A stretch of DNA of 64,000 bases from Pseudomonas sp. G.S.17 (lineage in GTDB: Bacteria > Pseudomonadota > Gammaproteobacteria > Pseudomonadales > Pseudomonadaceae): positions 1,612,001-1,676,000 of the forward strand of contig NZ_CP151076.1 of the NCBI RefSeq assembly GCF_038096165.1, written 5' to 3'. The notes beneath the pieces were generated by a model. It was not told the origin of the DNA. It was given only the letters and a program-made list of their open reading frames with translations, and searched no databases. Made by a program: the position numbers and the translations under genes. Positions 20,258 to 29,230 of this stretch are shown piece after piece; the first letter of the stretch is position 1; each line of letters opens with the position of its first letter.

Positions 20258-20348
20258 CGTTGGAGCGAGGCTTGCCCGCGAATCAGGCGCATCGGTGGGT
20301 CAGGCATACCGCGTTATCGTTCTTCGCGAGCAAGCTCGCTCCCACAGG
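20258..20348. repeat. REP palindrome pair, copy 2 of a tandem doublet
   Basis: Same REP family and almost the same spacer as 20111-20195, with only a few substitutions, so a recent local duplication is likely. One arm reads GCGAGCAAGCTCGCTCC, the commoner genus-wide variant. Confidence 0.85.
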
Positions 20349-20376
20349 ATTGGTATCGCTCCAACAAGCGGGCAGC

Positions 20377-20412
20377 AAAAAGCCCCGTCAGACGCTGTCT
20401 TACGGGGCTTTT
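20377..20412 (-). terminator. Terminator of mqo
   Basis: AAAAGCCCCGT, loop, ACGGGGCTTTT, 3 nt beyond the mqo stop on the reverse strand. A/T tracts on both sides. Confidence 0.88.
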
Positions 20413-20415
20413 GTC

Positions 20416-22065
20416 TTACAGCGCCATGTCGGCCGCTGGATTGCTTTTCTTCGGTGCTGCGGGCTTGTCAGAGGTCGGAGCTGGGGCCACAACCTGATTG
20501 TTCACAGGTGGCGGCGGCGTCAGGTGCAGGACTTCGGCGGTGTAGGCCCATTCCTTGGCAACGGCTTCCGGGCTGGTGTTCAGCTTGGTGCCGTAGCTCG
20601 GAACGATCTGGTGCAGTTTTTCCTGCCAGGCCGGTGTTGCGACCTTGTCCTTGAAGACCTTCTCAAGCACGCTCAGCATGATTGGCGCAGCAGTCGACGC
20701 ACCAGGTGACGCGCCGAGCAGGCCGGCAATGCTGCCGTCCTGAGAAGCAACGATCTCGGTGCCCAGCTTCAGTACTCCGCCTTTCTCTTCATCACGCTTG
20801 ATGATCTGCACGCGCTGACCGGCTTGCCACAGACGCCAGTCTTCTTTCTTGGCGTGCGGGAAGTATTCTTTCAGGGCGTTGTAGCGGTCGTCATCCGACA
20901 GCATCAGTTGACCTGCCAGGTATTCAACCAGCGGGTACTGCTCGACACCAACGCGAGCCATCGGCCACACGTTATGCAGAGTAGTGCTGGTCAGCAGGTC
21001 CAGGTACGAGCCTTCTTTCAGGAACTTGGTGGAGAAGGTCGCGAACGGGCCAAACAGGACGACGCGCTTGCCATCCAGCACGCGGGTGTCCAGGTGCGGA
21101 ACCGACATGGGCGGTGCGCCGGTCGATGCGATGCCGTAGGCCTTGGCCATGTGCTGCATGGCGATGTCCTGGTTCTCGGTGACCAGGAACGAACCACCAA
21201 CCGGGAAGGCGGCGTAATCCTTGGCTTCCGGGATGCCCGACTTCTGCAGCAAGTGCAAAGCACCGCCGCCAGCGCCGATGAACACGAACTTGGCGTCAGT
21301 CGTGGTTTCGGTGCCGTCTTTCAGGTTCTTGTACTCGACGCGCCACGAACCGTCTTTATTGCGAGTGATGTCCTGCACTTCGCTGGACAGCTTCAGTGTG
21401 AAGTTAGGCTGGGCTTTCAGGTGGCCGACGAACTGACGAGTGATCTCGCCGAAGTTGACGTCCGTACCGATCGGGCTCCAGGTGACCGCGAGTTTCTGCG
21501 CCGGATCACGACCTTCCATCATCAGCGGAACCCACTTCCTGATCTGTTCTGGGTCCTCGGAGAACTGCATGCCGCTGAACAGCGGGCTCGCCTGCAGAGC
21601 GTCGTAACGCTTCTTCAGGAACTTGATGTTGTTGTCGCCCCACACGAAGCTCATGTGCGGCGTGGAGTTGATGAACGAACGAGGGTTCTTCAGAACATCG
21701 TTCTTGACCTGCCAGGACCAGAACTGACGCGAGATCTGGAAGGCTTCGTTGATTTCGATCGCCTTGGAGATGTCGACCTTGCCGTTCTTGTCTTCTGGCG
21801 TGTAGTTCAGCTCAGCCAGGGCAGAGTGACCGGTACCGGCGTTGTTCCAGCCGTTGGAGCTTTCCTCGGCGACACCGTCAAGGCGCTCGACCATTTCCAT
21901 CGACCAGCCCGGCTCCAGCTCGTTGAGCCAGACCGCGAGGGTCGAACTCATGATGCCGCCGCCGATCAGTACCACATCGACTTTCTTGGTCTCGGCTGCA
22001 TGAGTAGGCATGATGCCCATCGACATGGCCAGGCCCAGCAGGGCCGTGTTCACTTTCTTCAACAT
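20416..22065 (-). CDS. mqo: Malate:quinone oxidoreductase
   Basis: 549 aa FAD enzyme that oxidises malate to oxaloacetate and reduces the quinone pool, replacing or complementing NAD-malate dehydrogenase in the TCA cycle. Dinucleotide fold [17 protein letters not shown] at about 30-46, then [19 protein letters not shown], a strong family signature. The first 23 residues ([23 protein letters not shown]) look like an export signal, unlike the cytoplasmic-side E. coli Mqo, and a Pro/Ala-rich tail ends the protein. Pseudomonads carry more than one mqo; this is the signal-bearing type. REP repeats and a terminator lie downstream. Confidence 0.94.
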   Translation of the reverse strand: MLKKVNTALLGLAMSMGIMPTHAAETKKVDVVLIGGGIMSSTLAVWLNELEPGWSMEMVERLDGVAEESSNGWNNAGTGHSALAELNYTPEDKNGKVDISKAIEINEAFQISRQFWSWQVKNDVLKNPRSFINSTPHMSFVWGDNNIKFLKKRYDALQASPLFSGMQFSEDPEQIRKWVPLMMEGRDPAQKLAVTWSPIGTDVNFGEITRQFVGHLKAQPNFTLKLSSEVQDITRNKDGSWRVEYKNLKDGTETTTDAKFVFIGAGGGALHLLQKSGIPEAKDYAAFPVGGSFLVTENQDIAMQHMAKAYGIASTGAPPMSVPHLDTRVLDGKRVVLFGPFATFSTKFLKEGSYLDLLTSTTLHNVWPMARVGVEQYPLVEYLAGQLMLSDDDRYNALKEYFPHAKKEDWRLWQAGQRVQIIKRDEEKGGVLKLGTEIVASQDGSIAGLLGASPGASTAAPIMLSVLEKVFKDKVATPAWQEKLHQIVPSYGTKLNTSPEAVAKEWAYTAEVLHLTPPPPVNNQVVAPAPTSDKPAAPKKSNPAADMAL

Positions 22066-22560
22066 GCTGTAAATCCATATGGTAGGACGCCATGCGCCTG
22101 CCTTGCTGATCCGGATTCTTGCGGCTCACGGTAAGCCGGAAGATTTCCGTCACCAGTTTCGGAAGGTGATGGGCACACAAGGCTTAATAAAGCTTAGCCT
22201 CACTTTTATGTCCCGCCTGTGCTGACTTTTTATTAGTCATTGGCTTCAGCTACTTGGGGCGACACTGATTTTGGTAACTCATTGGCTGACAGGCCCGGAG
22301 ATATCCGGCCCATCTGCAAACCCTTGCTCGTCAGTTCCGGCAAGCGCTAGCGCTGCGACGTTGTGCCCCATGGTGCCGAAACGACGCTGGGGCATAATTC
22401 GCTGATTTGTCGCGAGCACGGTTTGTTGGGGCGGCATGATATCGGATCGCAGCGTCAATGTCGTAGCGTCGAAACAATATCAGTGCGCGAGTCTGTCGCT
22501 TGAAAGTGCGAGTAAGTGGCGCAATGCCGCTAATGACGGTGGTCAATGCCGCGCAAATCA
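22066..22560. other. Non-coding gap upstream of mqo
   Basis: Together with 22561-22783 this leaves about 720 bp without a protein gene between the divergent mqo and nadA genes. The first 150 bp should hold the mqo promoter. Open frames here have no family-like features. A candidate RNA gene occupies its nadA-side end and is listed separately. Confidence 0.5.
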
Positions 22561-22590
22561 TTGGTAAATCCATAGTGGGCTGGCTAGAAT
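22561..22590 (+). promoter_or_regulatory. Sigma-70-like promoter in the mqo-nadA gap
   Basis: TTGGTA at 22561-22566, 18-bp spacer, TAGAAT at 22585-22590 on the plus strand. It points at the terminated RNA described next and, beyond it, nadA. Confidence 0.5.
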
Positions 22591-22596
22591 CCGCTC

Positions 22597-22720
22597 CGCC
22601 TTCAGCGGCTTGATCGACCGGTTTGCCCCCGTCCAGATCAAAACCGAACCTACGACCCAAGGTCGACATACTGATAAAAGCTGGAAGGCCCGTGAGAAAC
22701 GAGGAATTCCGGCTTTTTTT
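22597..22720 (+). ncRNA. Candidate small RNA or nadA leader ending in a terminator
   Basis: An intrinsic terminator on the plus strand at 22677-22720 has no plus-strand gene upstream of it back to the tRNA-Lys region, because mqo runs the other way. With the promoter at 22561-22590 this predicts an RNA of about 124 nt. It can fold CGGTTT with AAACCG, then a tight hairpin CGACC-CAA-GGTCG, then the terminator stem. Two readings are possible: an independent sRNA, or the 5' leader of nadA (ATG at 22784) controlled by attenuation. I do not recognise an Rfam family. Start and end are inferred. Confidence 0.45.
22677..22720 (+). terminator. Rho-independent terminator upstream of nadA
   Basis: AAAGCTGGAA pairs with TTCCGGCTTT (one G-U) around a 20-nt loop, followed by a run of T residues. 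It lies 63 nt before the nadA start. Confidence 0.8.
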
Positions 22721-22783
22721 GTGTCTGCCTTTCGGGTGTAAACTCGCCTTACGCGCTATAGAGCGCCTTCAGGTCCCGCGAAC

Positions 22784-23842
22784 ATGACGCAGATTTCCGA
22801 ACGCCTTCTGGTCCAGGCCCATCTCGATGCCAAGCAGCCTAAAGAGCTGAGCCTCGACGAACAGGCCCATTACCGCGCTGCGATTGCTGCCGAACTCAAG
22901 GCGCAGGACGCCGTGTTGGTGGCCCACTATTATTGCGACCCGGTTATCCAGGCCCTGGCCGAGGAAACGGGTGGCTGCGTGTCCGATTCTCTGGAGATGG
23001 CCCGTTTCAGCAACAGTCACTCGGCCAAGACCGTGCTGGTGGCTGGTGTGCGGTTCATGGGCGAAACGGCGAAGATCCTCAATCCCGAAAAACGCATATT
23101 GATGCCGACCCTTGAGGCCACTTGCTCACTGGATCTGGGTTGCCCGGTTGATGAGTTCTCCACCTTCTGCGATCAGCATCCTGAACGCACCGTGGTGGTT
23201 TACGCCAATACCTCGGCGGCGGTTAAAGCCCGGGCAGACTGGGTCGTGACCTCCAGTTGCGCCCTGGAAATCGTCGAAAGCCTGATGGACAACGGCGAGA
23301 AAATCCTCTGGGCGCCGGACAAGCATCTGGGTCGTTACATCCAAAGGGAAACTGGCGCCGACATGCTGCTGTGGGACGGTGCCTGCATCGTCCACGAAGA
23401 ATTCAAATCCAAGCAGCTGGAAGACATGAAGGCGCTGTATCCGGACGCGGCGATTCTGGTGCACCCCGAGTCGCCGGAATCGGTCATCGATCTGGCAGAC
23501 GCCGTGGGCTCCACCAGCCAGTTGATTGCCGCCGCACAGACGCTGCCGAACACGATGTTCATCGTGGCGACCGACCGGGGCATTTTCTACAAGATGCAGC
23601 AGCTGTGCCCGGACAAGATCTTCATTGAAGCGCCTACCGCCGGCAACGGCGCAGCCTGCCGCAGTTGCGCGCATTGCCCATGGATGGCGATGAATACCCT
23701 GGAGCGCACGCTGCAATGCTTGCGTGAAGGCACTAACGAAATATTCGTCGACCCGGCGGTGATCCCCAATGCCGTACGCCCGTTGCAGCGCATGCTGGAC
23801 TTCACCCGCGCAGCGCGGATGAAACTGGCGGGGAATGCTTGA
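22784..23842 (+). CDS. nadA: Quinolinate synthase A
   Basis: 352 aa [4Fe-4S] enzyme that condenses iminoaspartate and dihydroxyacetone phosphate to quinolinate in de novo NAD synthesis. Candidate cluster cysteines lie in the family motifs [19 protein letters not shown] and [19 protein letters not shown] near residue 48 is also conserved. The start [15 protein letters not shown] is the genus form. Leader control is possible given the terminator upstream. A REP pair follows. Confidence 0.96.
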   Translation: MTQISERLLVQAHLDAKQPKELSLDEQAHYRAAIAAELKAQDAVLVAHYYCDPVIQALAEETGGCVSDSLEMARFSNSHSAKTVLVAGVRFMGETAKILNPEKRILMPTLEATCSLDLGCPVDEFSTFCDQHPERTVVVYANTSAAVKARADWVVTSSCALEIVESLMDNGEKILWAPDKHLGRYIQRETGADMLLWDGACIVHEEFKSKQLEDMKALYPDAAILVHPESPESVIDLADAVGSTSQLIAAAQTLPNTMFIVATDRGIFYKMQQLCPDKIFIEAPTAGNGAACRSCAHCPWMAMNTLERTLQCLREGTNEIFVDPAVIPNAVRPLQRMLDFTRAARMKLAGNA

Positions 23843-23865
23843 TAGTCCTGCGGCAAATAAGTCCT

Positions 23866-23955
23866 GTTGGAGTGAAGCTTGCCCGCGAAGGCGTCGATCC
23901 AGACGATAAAGATGTTGTCTGGAAGACCGATTCGCGGACAAGCCTCACTCCAACG
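23866..23955. repeat. REP palindrome pair between nadA and the M48 gene
   Basis: GTTGGAGTGAAGCTTGCCCG-type arm and its inverted partner (GCGGACAAGCCTCACTCCAAC) about 50 nt apart. The spacer has its own small stem CCAGAC/GTCTGG. Located between convergent genes. Confidence 0.85.
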
Positions 23956-23963
23956 GACCGGCC

Positions 23964-25397
23964 TTAATTCATCAAATCCTTGACCATCCGCTCCTGATCC
24001 AACAGCTCTTTCTGTCGGGCATCGATGCGTGATGCCAGCTGGAAGTTGTTGTTGGAGCGGCGCTTGGCGAAGTCCAGTTGCTGGATCGCCTGGCGGAAAT
24101 CTCCCACCAGTGCGAAGTATTCGGCGCGGGCTTGATGCAAGCCGACGGTATTGCCGTTCAGGCCACGGGTTTCGGCGACCAGATACCAGATGTCCGGATC
24201 GTCAGGACGATTTTTCAGCAGGCCATTGAGCGACTTTTCGGCTTCGGCATTGCGATTCTGCTTCAGCAAAACGTCAACCCGCACCTGATTCAGTGGATAG
24301 TTGTCCGGAAACATGTTCAGCATCCGATCAACCCGCTGCTGCGCATCCGGCAGGCGATTGTTGGTGATGTCCAGATCGATCTGCGTGAGGTTGTAAGTGA
24401 TGTCGTTCGGCGACTTGTCGAGCAGCGGCTTCAGGCTTTCGCGAGCTTCGTTGAGCTGTCCGGCCTTGATTTGCGCCAGCGTCAGGCCATAACGGGCCGG
24501 CTCGGATTTTGGATTTTCAGTGAGCTGGGCACGGAAGCGTTTCGCGGCAATGCCCGGCGTGCCTTCATAGATGAGCGCAACGCGTGCACGCATCAGCTGA
24601 TAACGCAGGCTGTCTTCCTTGCCGCCGGGTTTCGATTGCTCGGCGCGGTTACGGGTGTCGGCGATGCGCGATTCGGTAACCGGGTGAGTCAGCAGGAATT
24701 CCGGCGGCTTGGCGTCAAAGCGGTATTGACGCGCCAACCGCTCGAACATGGTCGGCATGTTGCGTGGGTCGTACCCGGCCTTTTCCAGGTTGAGAATGCC
24801 GATGCGGTCAGCTTCCTGCTCGTTCTGCCGGGAAAAGCGCCGCTGCTCTTGAATGGCGGCGGCCTGGGAGCCGGCAATGGCGGCAATGCCCGCGTCTCCG
24901 GCGCCAGCGGCGGCCATGACGATACCGGCGAGCATGGCGGCCATTACTGGCACCTGCATGCGTTGCTGGGCTTCGACGCCACGCGCGAAGTGGCGTTGCG
25001 ACAAGTGAGCCAGTTCGTGGGCAAGTACCGAGGCATATTCGCCTTCGGTCTGGGCATTGAGGAACAGCCCGCCGTTGACCCCGACGATCCCGCCCGGAGC
25101 GGCGAAGGCGTTGAGTTCCGGGCTATTGATCAGGATGAACTCAAGGCGTCGGTCCTGAACCTGGCTGGTTTCGGCCAGTTTATAGACTGACGTCTCGACG
25201 AAGTCCTTGAGCTGCGGGTCCGACAGTTGAGCTACCTGACTGCGCAACAGGCCGAGCCAGGCGCGTCCCAGTTGGTGTTCCTGTTCCGGAGAAACGATGG
25301 AAGAACTGGCGTCGCCCAGGGAGGGAAGGTCGTAGGCATGGCTCGGAACAGCGAGCAGGCAGGCCAGCGTCAGGAGTGTGGATCGCAGAAAATTCAT
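23964..25397 (-). CDS. BepA-like periplasmic M48 metalloprotease with TPRs
   Basis: 477 aa from the ATG at 25397; the frame is open further upstream but that part is not protein-like. Signal peptide 1-19 (MNFLRSTLLTLACLLAVPSHA). M48 zinc-protease domain with HELAH (ASVLAHELAHLSQRH) and a downstream EQEADRIG that supplies the third ligand. The C-terminal half (about 290-477) is TPR-like (GLTLAQIKAGQLNEARESLKPLLDKSP). E. coli BepA degrades or helps assemble LptD at the Bam complex, so an outer-membrane quality-control role is likely. Divergent from the TusA-like gene. Confidence 0.9.
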   Translation of the reverse strand: MNFLRSTLLTLACLLAVPSHAYDLPSLGDASSSIVSPEQEHQLGRAWLGLLRSQVAQLSDPQLKDFVETSVYKLAETSQVQDRRLEFILINSPELNAFAAPGGIVGVNGGLFLNAQTEGEYASVLAHELAHLSQRHFARGVEAQQRMQVPVMAAMLAGIVMAAAGAGDAGIAAIAGSQAAAIQEQRRFSRQNEQEADRIGILNLEKAGYDPRNMPTMFERLARQYRFDAKPPEFLLTHPVTESRIADTRNRAEQSKPGGKEDSLRYQLMRARVALIYEGTPGIAAKRFRAQLTENPKSEPARYGLTLAQIKAGQLNEARESLKPLLDKSPNDITYNLTQIDLDITNNRLPDAQQRVDRMLNMFPDNYPLNQVRVDVLLKQNRNAEAEKSLNGLLKNRPDDPDIWYLVAETRGLNGNTVGLHQARAEYFALVGDFRQAIQQLDFAKRRSNNNFQLASRIDARQKELLDQERMVKDLMN

Positions 25398-25545
25398 CCA
25401 TGGAACTCTAGGTTGAAGACCCCGTACTGTAGCTGGCTCAATGGCTTGCTGACCAGAGTGCGGTATTCTTTGTGTCCTGCCTGAAATGTCTGACCTGTTT
25501 TTTATCGCTGCTTTGCGATTTGATGTGCCTGCCTGGAGAGAAACG

Positions 25546-25797
25546 ATGTCTGACGCTTTAACGCGCCCGCAAACGTGTGACGCCCAAGTCGATGCAACCG
25601 GGCTCAACTGTCCGTTGCCGCTGCTCAAGGCCAAGCTTGAACTCAACCGCCTGGCCAGTGGCGCCGTGCTTAAGGTGATTGCCACAGATGCCGGTTCCCA
25701 GCGTGACTTCCGTACCTTTGCCAAGCTGGCGGGGCATACGCTGGTGCATGAAGAAGCCGAAGACGGCGTTTATCAGTATTGGCTGCGCAAGGCTTAG
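25546..25797 (+). CDS. TusA-family sulfur-carrier protein
   Basis: 83 aa. Core motif NCPLPLLKAKLELNRL with the single sulfur-accepting Cys of the CPxP signature, then DAGSQRDFRTFAKLAGH. The ATG at 25546 follows GGAGAG; the longer upstream frame lacks such a site. The P. aeruginosa orthologue at this locus (PA1006) has been linked to molybdenum cofactor and nitrate use. It lies 35 nt before perM. Confidence 0.88.
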   Translation: MSDALTRPQTCDAQVDATGLNCPLPLLKAKLELNRLASGAVLKVIATDAGSQRDFRTFAKLAGHTLVHEEAEDGVYQYWLRKA

Positions 25798-25832
25798 CGG
25801 TAGCGGCTTTTTATTTTCCAAAAGGATTTTTG

Positions 25833-26903
25833 ATGTTCAAGGTGCTTCGCGACTGGGTGCAACGCTACTTCTCTGATGAAGAGGCGGTGGTGCTCGCAGT
25901 ATTGCTGTTTCTGGCGTTCACGATCGTTCTGACGCTGGGCGGCATGTTGGCTCCAGTGCTGGCCGGGATGGTGCTGGCGTTTCTCATGCAAGGCCTGGTG
26001 AATCTGCTGGAGCGGCTGCGCGTGCCCGAGGGTGGCGCGGTGGCGCTGGTGTTCACCTTGTTCATGGGCGCGCTATTGGTGTTTCTGCTGGTGTTGGTGC
26101 CGTTGCTCTGGCATCAACTGATCACCCTGTTCAACGAGTTGCCGGGCATGCTCGCCAAGTGGCAATCGTTGCTGCTGTTGTTGCCTGAGCGCTATCCGCA
26201 TCTGGTCTCGGACGAGCAGGTGCTGCGCGCCATCGAGGCTGCACGAGGCGAAATCGGCAAGTTTGGCCAATGGGCGCTGACGTTCTCGCTGTCGAGCCTG
26301 CCCTTGCTGGTCAACATCATGATTTATCTGGTGCTGGTGCCGATCCTGGTGTTCTTTTTCCTCAAGGACCGGGAAGTCATCGGTCGCTGGGCGCGTGGCT
26401 ATCTGCCTCGCGAGCGCGCGCTGATCACCCGGGTTGCCGAGGAAATGAATCGGCAGATCGCCAATTACATTCGCGGCAAGGTCATCGAGATCTTCGTCTG
26501 CGGCGGGGTGACTTACATCGCGTTCGTGGCGCTGGGGCTCAACTACGCAGCCTTGCTGGCGATGCTGGTGGGGGTTTCGGTGGTGGTGCCTTACATCGGC
26601 GCGGTGGTGGTTACTGTGCCAGTGGCGTTGATCGCCTTGTTCCAGTGGGGCTGGAGCGACCAGTTCATCTATCTGATGGCGGTCTACGGGGTGATTCAGG
26701 CACTGGACGGCAACGTTCTGGTGCCGCTGCTGTTCTCGGAGGCTGTGAATCTGCATCCGGTGGCAATCATCTGCGCCGTGCTGCTGTTTGGCGGGCTGCT
26801 GGGCTTCTGGGGCGTGTTCTTCGCAATTCCCCTCGCTACCCTGTTCAAGGCCGTGCTCGACGCCTGGCCGCGCAATGAGCCCACTGTGGCGCCCTTGCTG
26901 TAG
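25833..26903 (+). CDS. AI-2E/PerM family transporter
   Basis: 356 aa inner-membrane protein with about eight hydrophobic helices arranged as 3 + 5 around a hydrophilic section (about 110-150). Family features: PLLWHQLITLFNELPGM, FFFLKDREVIGRW, and ALDGNVLVPLLFSEAVNLHPVAIICAVLLFGGLLGFWGVFFAIPLATL near the end. Members include PerM, TqsA and Na/H antiporter-like proteins; the substrate cannot be read from sequence. The ATG at 25833 follows AAAGGA. Convergent with bcp. Confidence 0.88.
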   Translation: MFKVLRDWVQRYFSDEEAVVLAVLLFLAFTIVLTLGGMLAPVLAGMVLAFLMQGLVNLLERLRVPEGGAVALVFTLFMGALLVFLLVLVPLLWHQLITLFNELPGMLAKWQSLLLLLPERYPHLVSDEQVLRAIEAARGEIGKFGQWALTFSLSSLPLLVNIMIYLVLVPILVFFFLKDREVIGRWARGYLPRERALITRVAEEMNRQIANYIRGKVIEIFVCGGVTYIAFVALGLNYAALLAMLVGVSVVVPYIGAVVVTVPVALIALFQWGWSDQFIYLMAVYGVIQALDGNVLVPLLFSEAVNLHPVAIICAVLLFGGLLGFWGVFFAIPLATLFKAVLDAWPRNEPTVAPLL

Positions 26904-26918
26904 TCAGACTCAACAGTA

Positions 26919-26951
26919 TTCGCTGCGGGCCTGTTGCAGGCGCGCAGCGAA
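26919..26951. terminator. Long hairpin between perM and bcp
   Basis: TTCGCTGCG pairs with CGCAGCGAA, and inside it GCCTG pairs with CAGGC around a 3-nt loop, with one G-G mismatch between the two stems. It sits between the convergent perM and bcp stops. There is no T-run, so termination or mRNA end protection is inferred. Confidence 0.6.
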
Positions 26952-26963
26952 ACATCTCACGTA

Positions 26964-27437
26964 TCAAGCGTTATTCAGCGCCTGCGCCTTCTCAAGCACC
27001 GCCGCCACATGGCCTGGCACCTTCACACCGCGCCATTCGTGACGCAGCACGCCATCCTTGTCGATGAGAAAAGTGCTGCGATCGACGCCAAGGTATTCCT
27101 TGCCGTACAGCTTCTTCAGCTTGATCACGTCGAACAGCTGGCAAAGGGCTTCGTCCTTGTCCGAAATCAGTTCGAACGGGAACGATTGCTTGGCCTTGAA
27201 GTTCTCGTGAGTCTTCAGGCTGTCGCGGGAGACGCCGAAGATGACCGTATTGGCTGCCTCGAAGGGCGCGACATGGTCGCGGAAGTCCTGGCCTTCGGTG
27301 GTGCAACCCGGCGTGTTGTCCTTGGGGTAGAAATAAACAACGACCTGCCGGCCCTTGAGCGCGGACAAGCTGACCGCTTGCCCACTGGTGGCCTGGGCCT
27401 GAAAGTCGGCGACGGGTTGATCTACTGCTACGGCCAT
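26964..27437 (-). CDS. bcp: Thioredoxin-dependent thiol peroxidase Bcp
   Basis: 157 aa peroxiredoxin of the BCP/PrxQ class that reduces peroxides. The peroxidatic Cys45 lies in NTPGCTTEGQDF, with FYPKD before it. The resolving Cys50 of E. coli Bcp is replaced by Gln50 here; the only other cysteine is at about 99. So it probably acts as a 1-Cys enzyme or uses an external thiol. It lies 9 nt downstream of gcvR, as an operon. Confidence 0.93.
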   Translation of the reverse strand: MAVAVDQPVADFQAQATSGQAVSLSALKGRQVVVYFYPKDNTPGCTTEGQDFRDHVAPFEAANTVIFGVSRDSLKTHENFKAKQSFPFELISDKDEALCQLFDVIKLKKLYGKEYLGVDRSTFLIDKDGVLRHEWRGVKVPGHVAAVLEKAQALNNA

Positions 27438-27446
27438 GAAACTTCC

Positions 27447-28010
27447 TTACATTGGGGCTTGTGGGCGCCACGGTTCGATCAGCGCATCGAGGTTCAACGC
27501 ATCGGCGAAATCAAGGAATTGATCGCGCAGCCAGCTGATCTGAATGCCGGCGGGCAAAGTCACGGTAAACGTCGCATTGAGCATGGTGCCGCCAGTTTGC
27601 GGCGCCAGATAGGTATCGCAGATCAGGTTTTCCAGCTCGACGTTGTGGTCCATGAAAAACTGGCACAGCTCATTGATGATGTCCGGACGATACGCAGAAC
27701 TGACGTAAGCCACGTAAGGCAGCGCCTCAGGACGGCTTTCGAGCGTGGCGCTGCGCACGACGCTGGTGGTGAAGGCGTGCTTCTTCGACAGGCCGGGCAG
27801 GCCGGTCTCCATACGGGCCAAGGCATCCCAGCTACCGGAAATCTGCAGCACCAGCGCACTGTATTCGCCATGCCGGGTCAGGCGTGAGCTGACCACCGAG
27901 CAACGGTTTTCATGACTGGCGCGGCACAGAACGTTGGTCAGCTCCATGGGGTTTGCGCCAAGGGCACTGATGACAAGGAATTGTTCGCGAACTGTGGGGG
28001 TGGACGACAT
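27447..28010 (-). CDS. gcvR: GcvR-like ACT-domain regulator
   Basis: 187 aa with two ACT domains (about 8-85 and 95-175) and no DNA-binding domain. In E. coli GcvR binds GcvA and blocks glycine-cleavage operon activation when glycine is low. VREQFLVISALGANPMELTNVLCRASHENRCSVV matches the first ACT domain. Whether the partner GcvA is used in pseudomonads is unknown to me. Cotranscribed with bcp, divergent from dapA. Confidence 0.88.
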   Translation of the reverse strand: MSSTPTVREQFLVISALGANPMELTNVLCRASHENRCSVVSSRLTRHGEYSALVLQISGSWDALARMETGLPGLSKKHAFTTSVVRSATLESRPEALPYVAYVSSAYRPDIINELCQFFMDHNVELENLICDTYLAPQTGGTMLNATFTVTLPAGIQISWLRDQFLDFADALNLDALIEPWRPQAPM

Positions 28011-28334
28011 GCAGCATTCCTAGACGATGAGCGGTCGGTACATTTTTGGCTTGCTGGCCCCTTTCGTTGATCGACAGCGCCGGACATCAACCATAACCCC
28101 GGCGGGGTGCGTCTGCATAATGAAGACGTAGCAGGCCGCAACAGCGCTGGAGCAGGGGTTCTGACGATAAAATCGATCAAAAGAGTGAGGCGAGCAGGTG
28201 ACCAGTACCGATCAAAGAACGAAGGGTAGCGAAAACCATCGCTCAGGGGAATGCTCACAGTACGGTACTTCGCTTGTGCAAGGCTGATAGCGCCAGTACC
28301 ATTACCGCTCTCTTTTTCCGGCAGGAGCGGTTGC
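28011..28334. other. Divergent promoter region gcvR/dapA
   Basis: 324 bp without a gene. It contains a palindrome GTACGGTAC near 28258-28266 and GGCAGGAG as ribosome site before dapA. No clear -35/-10 pair stands out. Confidence 0.5.
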
Positions 28335-29213
28335 ATGATTGCGGGCAGTATGGTGGCACTGGTCACACCCATGGATGCACAGGGACGTCTGGACTGGGAC
28401 AGCCTGAGCAAACTGGTGGACTTCCACCTGCAAGAGGGCACCAACGCCATTGTTGCCGTTGGCACCACAGGTGAATCGGCCACGCTCGATGTGAATGAAC
28501 ACATCGAAGTGATCCGTCGCGTGGTTGCCCAGGTTGCAGGGCGTATTCCCGTCATTGCTGGCACAGGCGCCAATTCGACGCGCGAAGCGATCGAACTGAC
28601 GACCAATGCCAAGAACGCCGGCGCTGACGCCTGCCTTCTGGTGACCCCTTACTACAACAAGCCGACTCAGGAAGGCCTGTACCAGCATTTCCGGACTATC
28701 GCCGAAGCCGTCGATATTCCGCAGATCCTGTACAACGTGCCTGGCCGAACGGCTTGCGACATGCTGGCCGAGACGGTGATTCGTCTGTCCACCGTGCCGA
28801 ACATCATCGCCATCAAGGAAGCCACGGGCGACCTGCAACGCGCCAAGGACATCCTGGCCGGCGTGAGCAGCGACTTCCTGGTGTATTCCGGCGATGACGC
28901 GACGGCGGTCGAACTGATGCTGCTGGGCGGCAAGGGCAATATTTCCGTGACGGCCAACGTGGCGCCACGGGCCATGAGCGATCTGTGTGCCGCAGCGATG
29001 CGTGGCGATGCCGTCACAGCTCGTGCGATTCATGAAAAACTCATGCCGCTCAACAAGACGCTGTTTATCGAATCCAACCCTATCCCCGTGAAATGGGCCT
29101 TGCATGAAATGGGTTTGATGCCGGACGGTATCCGTCTGCCGCTCACCTGGCTCAGCCAAGCCTGTCACGAACCGCTGCGTCAGGCCCTGCGCCAGTCCGG
29201 CGTCCTGGTTTAA
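28335..29213 (+). CDS. dapA: 4-hydroxy-tetrahydrodipicolinate synthase
   Basis: 292 aa TIM-barrel aldolase that condenses pyruvate and aspartate semialdehyde, the first step toward lysine and diaminopimelate. Active-site residues are all seen: Thr44-Thr45 (GTTGES), Tyr133 (YNVPGRT), Lys161 ([10 protein letters not shown]) forming the Schiff base. The start [14 protein letters not shown] with GCAGGAGCGG upstream was preferred over an earlier in-frame codon. First gene of the dapA-bamC-MBL-purC run. Confidence 0.97.
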   Translation: MIAGSMVALVTPMDAQGRLDWDSLSKLVDFHLQEGTNAIVAVGTTGESATLDVNEHIEVIRRVVAQVAGRIPVIAGTGANSTREAIELTTNAKNAGADACLLVTPYYNKPTQEGLYQHFRTIAEAVDIPQILYNVPGRTACDMLAETVIRLSTVPNIIAIKEATGDLQRAKDILAGVSSDFLVYSGDDATAVELMLLGGKGNISVTANVAPRAMSDLCAAAMRGDAVTARAIHEKLMPLNKTLFIESNPIPVKWALHEMGLMPDGIRLPLTWLSQACHEPLRQALRQSGVLV

Positions 29214-29230
29214 TGAGGAAGCACTACGCA

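Noticed and set aside
22331..22669. 112-codon reverse frame in the mqo-nadA gap
   Set aside because: No ribosome site, no recognisable fold, Arg/Ala-rich composition as in random GC-rich DNA; it overlaps the candidate RNA and its promoter.
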